DNA of 64,000 nt, from contig NZ_BMPW01000027.1 in the NCBI RefSeq assembly GCF_014647795.1, forward strand, positions 43,803 to 107,802, read 5' to 3'. How positions within the stretch are numbered: position 1 is the stretch's first letter; each line of letters starts with the position of its first letter. The notes below the pieces were generated by a model. The model was given only the letters and a program-made list of their open reading frames with translations, did no database searches and had not been told where the DNA came from. Below are positions 19,274 to 27,979 of this stretch, in pieces. Origin of the DNA: Actinoplanes campanulatus. GTDB lineage: Bacteria > Actinomycetota > Actinomycetes > Mycobacteriales > Micromonosporaceae. Made by a program: the position numbers and the translations under genes.

Positions 19274-20725
19274 GTGAGCGAACGAGGAGATGGTGTGCCG
19301 GAGAGCGACGAGCCGACGAGGCTGTGGGGTGGCCGTTTCGCCGGTGGCCCGGCGGAGGCGCTGGCCCGGCTGAGCGTCAGCGTCCAGTTCGACTGGCGGC
19401 TCGCGCCGTATGATCTGCTCGCCTCCCGTGCGCACGCCCGGGTCCTGGCGAACGCGGGTCTGCTCGACGCCGACGAGCTGGGCCGGATCCTGGCCGCCCT
19501 CGACGATCTGGCGTCCGCCTGCGCGGCCGGCGAGTTCCGGCCCACGATCGAGGACGAGGACGTGCACACCGCCCTGGAGCGGGGCCTGCTGGAGCGTCTC
19601 GGCTCGCTCGGCGGCAAGCTGCGGGCCGGCCGTTCCCGCAACGACCAGGTCGCCACCGACCTGCGGCTCTATCTGCGCGACCACGCCCGTGGGGTGGCCG
19701 TGGCGTTGATCGAGCTGGCCGACGCGCTGACCGAGCAGGCGGCCCGCAACGTCGACACCCCGGCGCCGGGCCTCACCCACGTGCAGCACGCGCAGCCGGT
19801 CAGTTTCGGTCACTGGCTGCTGGCGCACGTGCAGCCGCTGCTGCGTGACCTGGAGCGGCTGAGCGACTGGGACGTGCGGACCGCGATCAGCCCGCTCGGC
19901 TCGGGCGCGCTGGCCGGCTCGTCGCTGCCGCTGGACCCGGCGGCGGTCGCCAAGGAGCTGGGTTTCACCGCCCCGGCGGCGAACTCGATGGACGCCGTGG
20001 CGGACCGGGACTTCGTGGCCGAGTTCCTCTTCGTGACCGCGCTGATCGGCGTGCACCTGTCCCGGCTCGGCGAGGAGGTGGTGCTCTGGACCTCCACCGA
20101 GTTCGGCTGGGTGGAGCTGGACGACGCCTTCGCCACCGGCTCGTCGATCATGCCGCAGAAGAAGAACGCGGACATCGCCGAGCTGGCCCGGGGCAAGAGC
20201 GGCCGGCTGGTGGGCGGCCTGGTCGCGGTGCTGACCATGCTCAAGGGCCTGCCGTTGACCTACGACCGGGACATGCAGGAGGACAAGGAGCCGGCCTTCG
20301 ACGCGGTCGACACTCTGGAGCTGCTGCTGCCCGCGCTGGCCGGGATGGTCTCGACCATGACGGTCCGGGTGGACCGGCTGGCCGCGGCCGCCCCGGTGGG
20401 CTTCTCGCTGGCCACCGAGGTCGCCGACTGGCTGGTGCGCAAGGGCGTGCCGTTCCGCGACGCGCACGAGATCACCGGCAAGCTGGTGGCGCTCTGCTCG
20501 GCCCGTGAGTGCGAGCTGGAGGATCTCACCGACGACGACCTGAAGACGGTCAGCGAGCATCTCGACCCGTCGGTGCGGCAGGTGTTGTCGGTGTCGTCGG
20601 CGCTCGCGGCGCGCACCACGCCCGGCTCGACCGGTCCGGGCCCGGTGGCCGAGCAGCTCGCCGTCGTGGAGCACAAGCTGGACACATGGCGCCAGTGGGC
20701 GGTGGAGAAGGTCGTTCCCCGCTGA
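19274..20725 (+). CDS. argH: Argininosuccinate lyase ArgH
   Basis: The 483-aa fumarase-superfamily enzyme splits argininosuccinate to arginine and fumarate. The signature [10 protein letters not shown] carries the catalytic serine loop, with LWGGRF at the start and [14 protein letters not shown]-type sequence ([17 protein letters not shown]) in the middle. GTG 19274 has GGAAGG upstream; GTG 19295 after GAGGAGA is an equally good start that would shorten the protein by 7 residues. Unlike many relatives it is not continuous with argG, because dapE lies between on the other strand, so it needs its own promoter. Confidence 0.94.
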   Translation: MSERGDGVPESDEPTRLWGGRFAGGPAEALARLSVSVQFDWRLAPYDLLASRAHARVLANAGLLDADELGRILAALDDLASACAAGEFRPTIEDEDVHTALERGLLERLGSLGGKLRAGRSRNDQVATDLRLYLRDHARGVAVALIELADALTEQAARNVDTPAPGLTHVQHAQPVSFGHWLLAHVQPLLRDLERLSDWDVRTAISPLGSGALAGSSLPLDPAAVAKELGFTAPAANSMDAVADRDFVAEFLFVTALIGVHLSRLGEEVVLWTSTEFGWVELDDAFATGSSIMPQKKNADIAELARGKSGRLVGGLVAVLTMLKGLPLTYDRDMQEDKEPAFDAVDTLELLLPALAGMVSTMTVRVDRLAAAAPVGFSLATEVADWLVRKGVPFRDAHEITGKLVALCSARECELEDLTDDDLKTVSEHLDPSVRQVLSVSSALAARTTPGSTGPGPVAEQLAVVEHKLDTWRQWAVEKVVPR

Positions 20726-20741
20726 CCCGGCTCACGATCTG

Positions 20742-20769
20742 AACGGGAGCGGCATCGGTCGCTCCCGTT
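20742..20769 (+). terminator. argH terminator
   Basis: A 10-bp stem AACGGGAGCG/CGCTCCCGTT with an 8-nt loop begins 16 bp after the argH stop and is followed by TTCTGT. It fits an intrinsic terminator with a short T-run. Confidence 0.75.
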
Positions 20770-20800
20770 TCTGTCGTAAGTGGCCGGTACGGTGCGGTTC

Positions 20801-23800
20801 ATGTCATTCGATCTCCCCGAACCCTGGTCGTCCCAGCTCCATCCCCGCCGGGGCGGAGCGGGCGTCCGTCCGGTCGTTCCGGATCCCCGTGCGCGTGAGG
20901 TGGTCGACGGGCAGATGCGGGAGCTGCCCGTCTTCATCCCCGGAGTGCTCGCCAGCGCGTTCACCGACCCGGCCCTGGCCGCCGCCGGCCGGGCGTGGCT
21001 CGACCGGGAGCCCTCGGCGCCCGCCGAGGGCGCGGCCGTCGTCGCCCTCGCCGGCATCCATCTGGACTCCGGCGAGCATGAGCGGCATCCCTGGTTCGCC
21101 GACCTCTGGCTGAGCGAGCGGGGCCTCCCGTTCGCCGCCGAGGCGGTCGGGGCGATGTTCTCGATGTTCGTGGTCGACGAGGGCGACGCACAGCCGCTCC
21201 GCAAGATCCACCGGGACGGCACGGAGACCATGGGGGTGCGCCGCCGCCGCGTCGGCGAAGGTGGGACCTGGGCACTGTACTCCGATCCCCACATGCTGAT
21301 GCTGCTGCGGATCCGTGCGGCGCTGGCCGCCGCGCCGGCCGACGTCCACGCGGAGGCCGTCTCCGCCCTCGCCCCGCTGCGCGCCCTCGGCCCGCACGCG
21401 CGGTGCGCCACCTCGGTGCTGGTCCCGTCACAGAGTGGCTGGGTGGCGGCGGACTGGGCCGAGGCGCTCGCCGAGCCCGACCGGCACGACGACCGGATCC
21501 GGTTCCTCCGGGGCAAGAGCGACTTCTACCGGGCATCGTTGCTGTTGAACGCGATCGGCACCCCCGAGCAGGCCGCTACCGCGCTGGCTGTCTCCGAGGC
21601 GCTGGGGGCCGGATGGCCCGGCGGATATGCGACGCTCGTCGACGGTCTCGGGCCGGCCGCGGTCCCCCTGCTGCTGCGCAGGCTCGACGAGCTCAGGCCC
21701 CCGATGACTGAGCGGGGGAAGCTGATCGCTCTCCTCGCCGTCCTGCCCGACGACGCGGCGCTCGGCGGCCTGATCGACCGTGCCGGCCAGTCGGATGTGC
21801 GCCGGGCACTGATCGAGGCGACCGGCCGGTTCCCGGAGCGGGCGCTGCGGCTGCTCGCGATCCCGGCCGGTAAGCCCGTGCTGAGCGGTCTGCTCGCCGG
21901 CCGGGTGCGGGCCGACCCGGCACTCGCCGAGCGGGTCGCGGCCGGGCTGACCGGCGCCCCGGCGGCCCGGATCCGGGAGTGCCTGGCCGGCGTGGCCGGC
22001 ATCGCGCCCGCTCCGCCGGAGGCGCTGCCGCCACTGCTCGCCGACCCGCCGTGGCGCCGACGGCGGGCGACCCCGCCGGTGGTCCTCGATCTGCGGGCAC
22101 TCGATGCGCCGGACGCCGTGGTGTGGCGGTCCGGCGAGCGGGAGGAGTGGCTGTCCACTCCGTTTGACCTGGTCGGACCGGGCGACTGGACGGCCGTCGC
22201 CGAGCGGCTGCGGCGTGGCGAGACGGTCGATCAACGCGTGGCTGCCGAGTTCTTCGTCGCCGGTCCGGAGGAGACAGCCCGGTCCCTGCTCGCCGAGTGG
22301 AAGCCGGTGCCCACGCCGGGGTGCGGCGCCTGGATGCGGCGGATCGCCGCCCGGTTCGAGGTGGACGCGCTGCCGCCCCTGCGTCACCTGGCCCGCCATG
22401 ACGGGGTGGAGGGCCGGGCGCTGATGCAACCGTTCACCGCCGCGGACGTCGCCTGGCGGATGCAGGCGCGCCCGTCCGACCGGAGCCGGCACGCCTTGCT
22501 GGCGCGGGCCTGGCTCGATCGGCATCCCGAGTTCGCCGCGCGCTATCTCCTGCCGCGCGCGTTCGGCCCGGACGGTCCCGCCCGGCGAGCGGCCCAGATC
22601 ACGCTGGTGTCCATAGTCGCCGCCGGTCACGCCGAGGCGATCCGATCGGTCGCCGCGTCCTACGGCCCGGAGGCCGCGGCCGCCGTCGAGGAGCTGATCG
22701 TCACCGAGCCGACGGCGATTCTGCCCGGCAAGCTCCCCGCCATCCCCCGGTGGTTCGACCCCGCCGTGCTGCCGCCGGTCCGTCTCCGGCGGCCGGCCGA
22801 GCCCGCTGATGGGCCGGCTCTCGTCCTGCCGGCCGGTGTGCTGCGGGAGTTGGCGATGGTGTTCGCGCTGCACCAGCCCCCTACCGAGCCGTACCCGGGA
22901 GTGGAGATCGTCCGGGAGGCGTGTGAGCCGGCGGACCTCGCCCGGTTCGCATGGGCGGTGTTCGAGGCCTGGCTGGCCGCCGGCGCCAACGGCCGGCAGG
23001 GCTGGGCGCTGGACGCGCTGGGCCTGGTCGGCGACGACGAGGTGGTGCGGCGGCTCACCCCGCTGATCATGGAGTGGCCGGGGCAGAGCGGGCATGCCCG
23101 GGCGGTCACCGGCACCGGGATCCTCGCCGCGATCGGCACCGACGTCGCGTTGACACACCTCCAGCGCATCGTCGAGCGGTCCCGGTTCAACGGTCTCCGT
23201 GCGGCGGCCCAGCGGCAGGTCGCCCACGTCGCCGAGACGATGGGCCTCACCGCCGAGCAGCTCGCCGACCGTCTGGTCCCGGACCTCGGCCTGGACGGCG
23301 ACGGCGGCCTGACCCTCGACTACGGTCCGCGGCGGTTCGTCGTCGGCTTCGACGAGGAGCTGAGGCCGTTCGTGACCGACGGCGCCGGCAAGCGCCTGAA
23401 GGACCTGCCCAGGCCGGGCGCCCGCGACGACGCCGAGCTGGCCACGGCGGCGTCGCGGCGTTTCACCGCGCTCAAGAAGGAGGTGCGGGCGCTCGCCGCC
23501 GATCAGATCCGCCGTCTGGAGCGCGCCATGGTGACCGGCCGCCGCTGGCCGGAGGAGGAGTTCCGGCGCTACTTCGCCGGGCATCCGCTGGTGCGTCATC
23601 TGGCCCGGCGGCTGCTCTGGGGCCGTTACGACGCGACCGGCGCCCTGACCGGCGGGTTCCGGGTGGCGGAGGACGGCACGTTCGCCGACGTGCGCGACGA
23701 CGTCACCACGATCGCCGGTGACGAGATGGTCGGTGTGGTCCATCCGGTCCACCTGGGTGCGGCGCTGCCACCGTGGTCGGAGGTCTTCGCCGACTACCGG

Positions 23801-24169
23801 ATCGTGCAGCCGTTCGCCCAGCTGGGCCGGGAGACCGCGGCCCTGACCCCGGCGGAGGCGGCCGGCTGCCGGATCACCCGCTTCCAGGGCCGCCGGGTGC
23901 CGACCGGTGCGGTGCTGGGCCTGGAGCGCCGCGGGTGGCGGCGGGAGCGGCCGCTCGACGGCGGGGTGCAGGTCCAGATCACGGTGTCGCCGATCGACGG
24001 GCTGGAGGTCGTCCTGGATCTCGACCCGGGCATCGCGGTCGGTGCCGTGGACCTCTTCCCGGAGCAGACGCTCGGCGAGCTGGGCTACCGCGGCCGGGTG
24101 GCCGCTCTCGGCGATCTCGATCCGGCGGTGGTGTCCGAGGTGCTCCGCGATCTGGAGTCGCTGACCTGA
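20801..24169 (+). CDS. large DUF4132 (MolR-like) protein
   Basis: The 1122-aa protein ends in a DUF4132 domain, seen in LKDLPRPGARDD, LKKEVRALAADQIRRLERAM, the WPEEEFRRYFAGHPLVRHL stretch and RRLLWGRYD. The middle is a long series of Leu/Ala/Arg-rich helical pairs resembling HEAT-like repeats (for example ALRLLAIPAGKP, AARIRECLAGVAGI). The family includes E. coli MolR, once linked to molybdate regulation; the true role is unknown. No signal peptide or membrane segment is seen. ATG 20801 is preferred; a GTG at 20780 is in frame. It stands alone between two terminators. Confidence 0.8.
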   Translation: MSFDLPEPWSSQLHPRRGGAGVRPVVPDPRAREVVDGQMRELPVFIPGVLASAFTDPALAAAGRAWLDREPSAPAEGAAVVALAGIHLDSGEHERHPWFADLWLSERGLPFAAEAVGAMFSMFVVDEGDAQPLRKIHRDGTETMGVRRRRVGEGGTWALYSDPHMLMLLRIRAALAAAPADVHAEAVSALAPLRALGPHARCATSVLVPSQSGWVAADWAEALAEPDRHDDRIRFLRGKSDFYRASLLLNAIGTPEQAATALAVSEALGAGWPGGYATLVDGLGPAAVPLLLRRLDELRPPMTERGKLIALLAVLPDDAALGGLIDRAGQSDVRRALIEATGRFPERALRLLAIPAGKPVLSGLLAGRVRADPALAERVAAGLTGAPAARIRECLAGVAGIAPAPPEALPPLLADPPWRRRRATPPVVLDLRALDAPDAVVWRSGEREEWLSTPFDLVGPGDWTAVAERLRRGETVDQRVAAEFFVAGPEETARSLLAEWKPVPTPGCGAWMRRIAARFEVDALPPLRHLARHDGVEGRALMQPFTAADVAWRMQARPSDRSRHALLARAWLDRHPEFAARYLLPRAFGPDGPARRAAQITLVSIVAAGHAEAIRSVAASYGPEAAAAVEELIVTEPTAILPGKLPAIPRWFDPAVLPPVRLRRPAEPADGPALVLPAGVLRELAMVFALHQPPTEPYPGVEIVREACEPADLARFAWAVFEAWLAAGANGRQGWALDALGLVGDDEVVRRLTPLIMEWPGQSGHARAVTGTGILAAIGTDVALTHLQRIVERSRFNGLRAAAQRQVAHVAETMGLTAEQLADRLVPDLGLDGDGGLTLDYGPRRFVVGFDEELRPFVTDGAGKRLKDLPRPGARDDAELATAASRRFTALKKEVRALAADQIRRLERAMVTGRRWPEEEFRRYFAGHPLVRHLARRLLWGRYDATGALTGGFRVAEDGTFADVRDDVTTIAGDEMVGVVHPVHLGAALPPWSEVFADYRIVQPFAQLGRETAALTPAEAAGCRITRFQGRRVPTGAVLGLERRGWRRERPLDGGVQVQITVSPIDGLEVVLDLDPGIAVGAVDLFPEQTLGELGYRGRVAALGDLDPAVVSEVLRDLESLT

Positions 24170-24185
24170 CTTCCGGTGGCCGGTG

Positions 24186-24220
24186 AAGGCGGTGACGTGC
24201 GGTATGCCCGTCACCGCCTT
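24186..24220 (+). terminator. terminator after the DUF4132 gene
   Basis: A 12-bp stem AAGGCGGTGACG/CGTCACCGCCTT with an 11-nt loop is followed directly by TTTT. This is a typical intrinsic terminator 17 bp after the stop. Confidence 0.85.
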
Positions 24221-24569
24221 TTTACATGCCTGTCGTCTTTCTTGCCGGACCGGCCGGACGCTCGTCGCTGTCCGGCATGGGCTTTCAGTTCATCGTGCAA
24301 GAAGTTGCATCGGAGGCATCCCCTTGTCCGTCTTCTGAGGCCGTCCTGATGGCGGATCCCTGTAACCGGCTTCCATGACCATCATGTTCCCCAAGCCGAT
24401 CCGGTAGGTAACAGAACAGCAGCTAGAACCGCCTTCAACGCCCGCGATGTCGGGATCGTGCAGGTTCTTGCGAGCGGGCGTGTTGCAAGTTCGTTCGCAA
24501 GGGGTTTCTAAGCCCGAAACTTCTTGCTACCGTCCGGTCGAACCCCAGCAGGTATTCAAGGAGCGCAAC
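24221..24569 (+). promoter_or_regulatory. malE upstream control region
   Basis: This 349-bp gap is AT-richer than its surroundings and has no gene. It holds the perfect palindrome TGCAAGAAGTTGCA (24296-24309), CTTGCGAG (24467-24474), and TTGC-N10-GCAA at 24483-24500. The last has the same layout as a site in the malR/amylase-pullulanase gap at 29092-29109. CTTGCA-like words are known in Streptomyces maltose and amylase promoters, so these are likely MalR operators. The AAGGAG at 24559-24564 is the malE ribosome site. Confidence 0.55.
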
Positions 24570-25871
24570 ATGCGTCGCATAAACAAGGGACTCGCCGCTC
24601 TCACCTCCGTCGCCCTCGCCTTCACGATCGCCGCCTGCGGCGAGGAGAAGTCGGGCTCCACGGAGACCAAGGCGGCCGACCCGGCTTCCCTGTCCGCTGA
24701 GCTCACGTGGTGGGACACCTCGGACGCGAAGAACGAGGGCCCGGCTTTCCAGGAGCTGATCGCGAACTTCAACAAGACGTACCCGAACGTCAAGATCAAC
24801 TACCAGTCGGTGCCGTTCGCCGAGGCGCAGAACAAGTTCAAGACCGCCGCCGCCGCGAAGACCGGCGCGCCGGACATTCTCCGCGCCGAGGTCGCCTGGG
24901 TTCCCGAGTTCGCCTCCCTGGGCTACCTGTACTCGCTGGACGGCTCCGAGCTGCTCGCCGACGAGTCGGACTACCTGGCCGCCCCGATGGAGTCCAACAA
25001 GTTCGACGGCAAGACCTACGGCGTCCCGCAGGTCACCGACAGCCTCGCCCTGCTCTACAACAAGGAGCTGGTGCAGAAGGCCGGCATCGAGGTCCCGAAG
25101 ACCTGGGCCGAGCTGAAGACCGCGGCCCAGGCCGTCAAGCAGAAGACCGGCGTCGACGGCCTGTACGTCAACGCGGCCGGCTACTTCGCCCTGCCGTTCA
25201 TGTACGGCGAGGGCGGTGACCTGGTCGACACCACTGGCAAGAAGATCGTGGTCAACTCCGAGCAGAACGTCGCCGGCCTCAACGTCGCGAAGGACCTGAT
25301 CGCCAGCGGCGCCTCGGTCAAGCCGTCGGCCACCGACTCCTACGGCACGATGATGACCCTCTTCAAGGAGAAGAAGGTCGCCTTCATCGTCAACGGCCCG
25401 TGGGAGGTCAACAACATCAAGACCGCCCCGGCCTTCGGTGGCGTCGAGAACCTCGGCATCGCCCCGGTCCCGGCCGGTTCGGCGAAGGCCGGCGCCCCGA
25501 TCGGTGGCCACAACTACGTGATCTGGTCCGGTGTTCCGCAGGAGAAGGCCGCCGCCGCCGTCGCGTTCGTCAAGTTCCTGAACTCCGCCGAGTCGCAGGC
25601 GTTCCTCGCCGGCAAGCTGGGCCTGCTGCCCACCCGCAAGTCGGCCTACGACGTCGCGTCGGTGAAGAGCAACGCGGTCGTCTCGGCCTTCAAGCCGGTC
25701 GCCGAGGCCGCCGTCAGCCGCCCGTGGATCCCGGAGGGTGGCCAGTTCTTCGGCCCGCTCGACCAGATGGCCACCGAGGTCCTGATCCAGAACAAGGACG
25801 CCAAGGCTTCGCTGGACGCCGTGGCCAAGAAGTACAAGGCCGAGGTCGTCCCCTCGTACGCCACCAACTGA
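24570..25871 (+). CDS. malE: Maltose/maltodextrin-binding lipoprotein MalE
   Basis: The 433-aa solute-binding protein has a lipoprotein signal with Cys23 in AFTIAAC, and should be anchored outside the membrane where it hands sugar to MalFG. The family stretch ELTWWDTSDAKNEGPAFQ, KLVDGKTYGVP-like NKFDGKTYGVPQVTDSLAL and IPEGGQFFGPLDQM fit the maltose-binding group. The substrate is assigned from the MalFG and pullulanase context. The start is fixed by AAGGAG 6 nt upstream. A strong hairpin separates it from malF, which would favour higher MalE levels. Confidence 0.88.
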   Translation: MRRINKGLAALTSVALAFTIAACGEEKSGSTETKAADPASLSAELTWWDTSDAKNEGPAFQELIANFNKTYPNVKINYQSVPFAEAQNKFKTAAAAKTGAPDILRAEVAWVPEFASLGYLYSLDGSELLADESDYLAAPMESNKFDGKTYGVPQVTDSLALLYNKELVQKAGIEVPKTWAELKTAAQAVKQKTGVDGLYVNAAGYFALPFMYGEGGDLVDTTGKKIVVNSEQNVAGLNVAKDLIASGASVKPSATDSYGTMMTLFKEKKVAFIVNGPWEVNNIKTAPAFGGVENLGIAPVPAGSAKAGAPIGGHNYVIWSGVPQEKAAAAVAFVKFLNSAESQAFLAGKLGLLPTRKSAYDVASVKSNAVVSAFKPVAEAAVSRPWIPEGGQFFGPLDQMATEVLIQNKDAKASLDAVAKKYKAEVVPSYATN

Positions 25872-25883
25872 CCGATTGAAGCA

Positions 25884-25910
25884 GGCGCCGGCCCTCCGAG
25901 GGCCGGCGCC
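25884..25910 (+). terminator. GC-rich hairpin between malE and malF
   Basis: A 12-bp perfect stem GGCGCCGGCCCT/AGGGCCGGCGCC closes on a 3-nt loop. There is no T-run, so it more likely stabilises or attenuates the message than fully stops transcription. Such elements often let the binding protein be made in excess over the permease. Confidence 0.7.
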
Positions 25911-25937
25911 CGCCGTCGTTCCCCTGGAGCACAGCTG

Positions 25938-26939
25938 ATGAGCACTGTGACCGCCGACCCGGCGCCGGGCCGCGTCGGACTGCCGACCAAGTTGCGGCAG
26001 AGCTGGGACAAGAACTGGTCGGCGTGGGCGATGGTCATGCCCGTCGTCCTCGTCCTCGCGATTCTGATCTTCTATCCCCTGATCAACGGCTTCTGGATCT
26101 CGTTCACCAACCAGACCGAGGCCAACCAGCTCGCCGAGATCTGCACCAAGTCCATCACCGGTGGCGAGGTCTGCAAGGAGAACCCGAACGCCTGGTCGTT
26201 CGTGGGCCTGGACAACTACCTCAACGTCCTCACCGGCAAGGTCGGCGAGTTCTGGATGTGGACCGCCAACACCCTGGTGTGGACGGTGGTCGGGGTGGCC
26301 TTCCACTACGGTCTCGGCCTCGGCCTGGCCGTCATGATCAACCGGCAGATGCGGTTCCGCGGTCTCTACCGGGTGCTGCTCGTGCTGCCCTGGGCGGTCC
26401 CCGCGTTCGTCAGCGCCTTCGCCTGGAAGTTCCTCTTCAACGAGCGCTTCGGCGTGATCAACTCGATGCTCGGGTGGATCGGCGTCGATCCGGTCGCCTG
26501 GTTCGACAGCCGCTGGACCTCGATGTTCACGGCCGTCGTCACCAACATCTGGCTCGGTGTCCCGTTCATGATGGTGGCCCTGCTCGGTGGCATGCAGAGC
26601 ATCTCCGACGAGCTCTACGAGGCGGCCGAGATCGACGGGGCGACGCCGTGGCAGCGGTTCCGCAACATCACCCTGCCCGGCCTGCGCCCGGTCAGCATGA
26701 CGGTGATCCTGCTCGGCACCATCTGGACCTTCAACATGTTCCCGATCATCTTCCTGGTGACCGAGGGGCAGCCGGCGGGCCAGACCGAGATCCTGGTGAC
26801 CGGCGCGTTCCGGGCGGCCTTCGAGGGTCTCCGCAACTACTCGCTCGCCTCCACGTACGGCGTGCTGATCCTCTCGATCCTGCTCGTCTTCTCGGTGTTC
26901 TACCGGCGGGTGCTGCGCAAGCAAGGCGAGGTTTGGTGA
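25938..26939 (+). CDS. malF: Maltose/maltodextrin ABC permease MalF
   Basis: The 333-aa inner-membrane protein has an N-terminal membrane segment (WAMVMPVVLVLAILIFYPLI), a periplasm-side loop with two Cys, and the binding-protein-dependent transport core. The EAA loop that docks the ATPase reads EAAEIDGATPWQRFRNITLP. CTGGAG at 25924-25929 precedes the ATG. malG follows one base after the stop. No malK ATPase gene is present; as in Streptomyces, a shared ATPase elsewhere probably serves this transporter. Confidence 0.9.
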   Translation: MSTVTADPAPGRVGLPTKLRQSWDKNWSAWAMVMPVVLVLAILIFYPLINGFWISFTNQTEANQLAEICTKSITGGEVCKENPNAWSFVGLDNYLNVLTGKVGEFWMWTANTLVWTVVGVAFHYGLGLGLAVMINRQMRFRGLYRVLLVLPWAVPAFVSAFAWKFLFNERFGVINSMLGWIGVDPVAWFDSRWTSMFTAVVTNIWLGVPFMMVALLGGMQSISDELYEAAEIDGATPWQRFRNITLPGLRPVSMTVILLGTIWTFNMFPIIFLVTEGQPAGQTEILVTGAFRAAFEGLRNYSLASTYGVLILSILLVFSVFYRRVLRKQGEVW

Positions 26940-26940
26940 C

Positions 26941-27852
26941 ATGGCTCAGATGACGACCACTCCGCCGATCGCGGACGCCCCGGCGTCGCCGTCCGGCCCG
27001 GCCCGGGTCAACAAGCCGCGGCGCGGCCGGCGTAGCATCGCCGCCTCGATCGGGCTGCACACCACCATGATCGTGGCGTCGCTCATCGCGATCGGCCCGA
27101 TCGCCTGGGTCCTGCTCTCCTCCTTCAAGCCCGGGTACGCCGTGCAGAGCAGCGAGCTCACCCTGGTCAAGGACCCGACCCTGGCCAACTACGAGTACGT
27201 GCTGTTCGACACCAACTTCCCGATCTGGTTCCTCAACTCGGTGCTGGTGGCGGCGCTCACGATGCTCTTCGGGATCTTCTTCTCGGCCACCACGGGGTAC
27301 GCCCTGTCCCGGTTCAACTTCCCGGGCCGCCGGTCGCTGATGATGGTCTTCCTGGTCACCCAGATGTTCCCGGTGGCCATCCTGATCGTGCCGATCTACA
27401 CGATCATGGCCAACCTGGGCCTGATCAACACGCTGCCGTCGCTGGTCATCGCGTACCTGACCATCGCGGTGCCGTTCTGTGCCTGGATGCTCAAGGGCTA
27501 CTTCGACTCGATCCCGAACTCGCTCGACGAGGCGGCGTCGCTGGACGGCTGCGGCCCGTTCCGTACGTTCTGGACGGTGATCCTGCCGCTGGCCCGCCCG
27601 GCGATCGCGGTGACCGGCTTCTACACCTTCCTCACCGCGTGGGGCGAGGTGGCCTACGCGTCGGCCTTCATCCAGGACGACAAGAAGTTCACCCTGGCCT
27701 ACGGCATGCGCCAGTTCGTGCCCCAGTTCAATCCGCAGTGGGAATACCTGACCGCCGCGGCCATTCTGGTCACGATCCCGGCCGGAATCGTATTCCTCTT
27801 CGCTCAGAAGCATCTCGTGTCCGGCCTTACCGCCGGCGGCACGAAGGGCTGA
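26941..27852 (+). CDS. malG: Maltose/maltodextrin ABC permease MalG
   Basis: The 303-aa membrane partner of MalF has six likely membrane segments, starting with TTMIVASLIAIGPIAWVLLS. The EAA loop is DEAASLDGCGPFRTFWTVIL. A 35-residue Pro/Arg-rich cytoplasmic N-terminus precedes the first segment. It ends the malEFG unit and converges on malR across two terminators. Confidence 0.9.
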   Translation: MAQMTTTPPIADAPASPSGPARVNKPRRGRRSIAASIGLHTTMIVASLIAIGPIAWVLLSSFKPGYAVQSSELTLVKDPTLANYEYVLFDTNFPIWFLNSVLVAALTMLFGIFFSATTGYALSRFNFPGRRSLMMVFLVTQMFPVAILIVPIYTIMANLGLINTLPSLVIAYLTIAVPFCAWMLKGYFDSIPNSLDEAASLDGCGPFRTFWTVILPLARPAIAVTGFYTFLTAWGEVAYASAFIQDDKKFTLAYGMRQFVPQFNPQWEYLTAAAILVTIPAGIVFLFAQKHLVSGLTAGGTKG

Positions 27853-27868
27853 TTCGCTAAACGAATTC

Positions 27869-27906
27869 CGTCCAGGCGTCTACCGATTCCGGTAGGCGCC
27901 TGGACG
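27869..27906 (+). terminator. malG terminator
   Basis: CGTCCAGGCGTCTACC (27869-27884) pairs with GGTAGGCGCCTGGACG (27891-27906) with one mismatch, and TCTTT follows. It ends the malEFG unit. Confidence 0.85.
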
Positions 27907-27938
27907 TCTTTCCCGCATCCGGGAGAACGCTCTCTCAT

Positions 27939-27971
27939 CGTGCGGACGGCGGCCCGGCCGCCATCCGCACG
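27939..27971 (-). terminator. second hairpin between malG and malR, probably malR terminator
   Basis: A 14-bp stem CGTGCGGACGGCGG/CCGCCATCCGCACG with one wobble pair and a 5-nt loop lies 9 bp beyond the malR stop. ATTTT flanks it on the plus side. It probably serves transcripts from both strands. Confidence 0.65.
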
Positions 27972-27979
27972 ATTTTCGG

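Noticed and set aside
21428-24214. Long minus-strand open frame opposite the DUF4132 gene
   Set aside because: Same antisense artefact; no domain motifs and no ribosome site.
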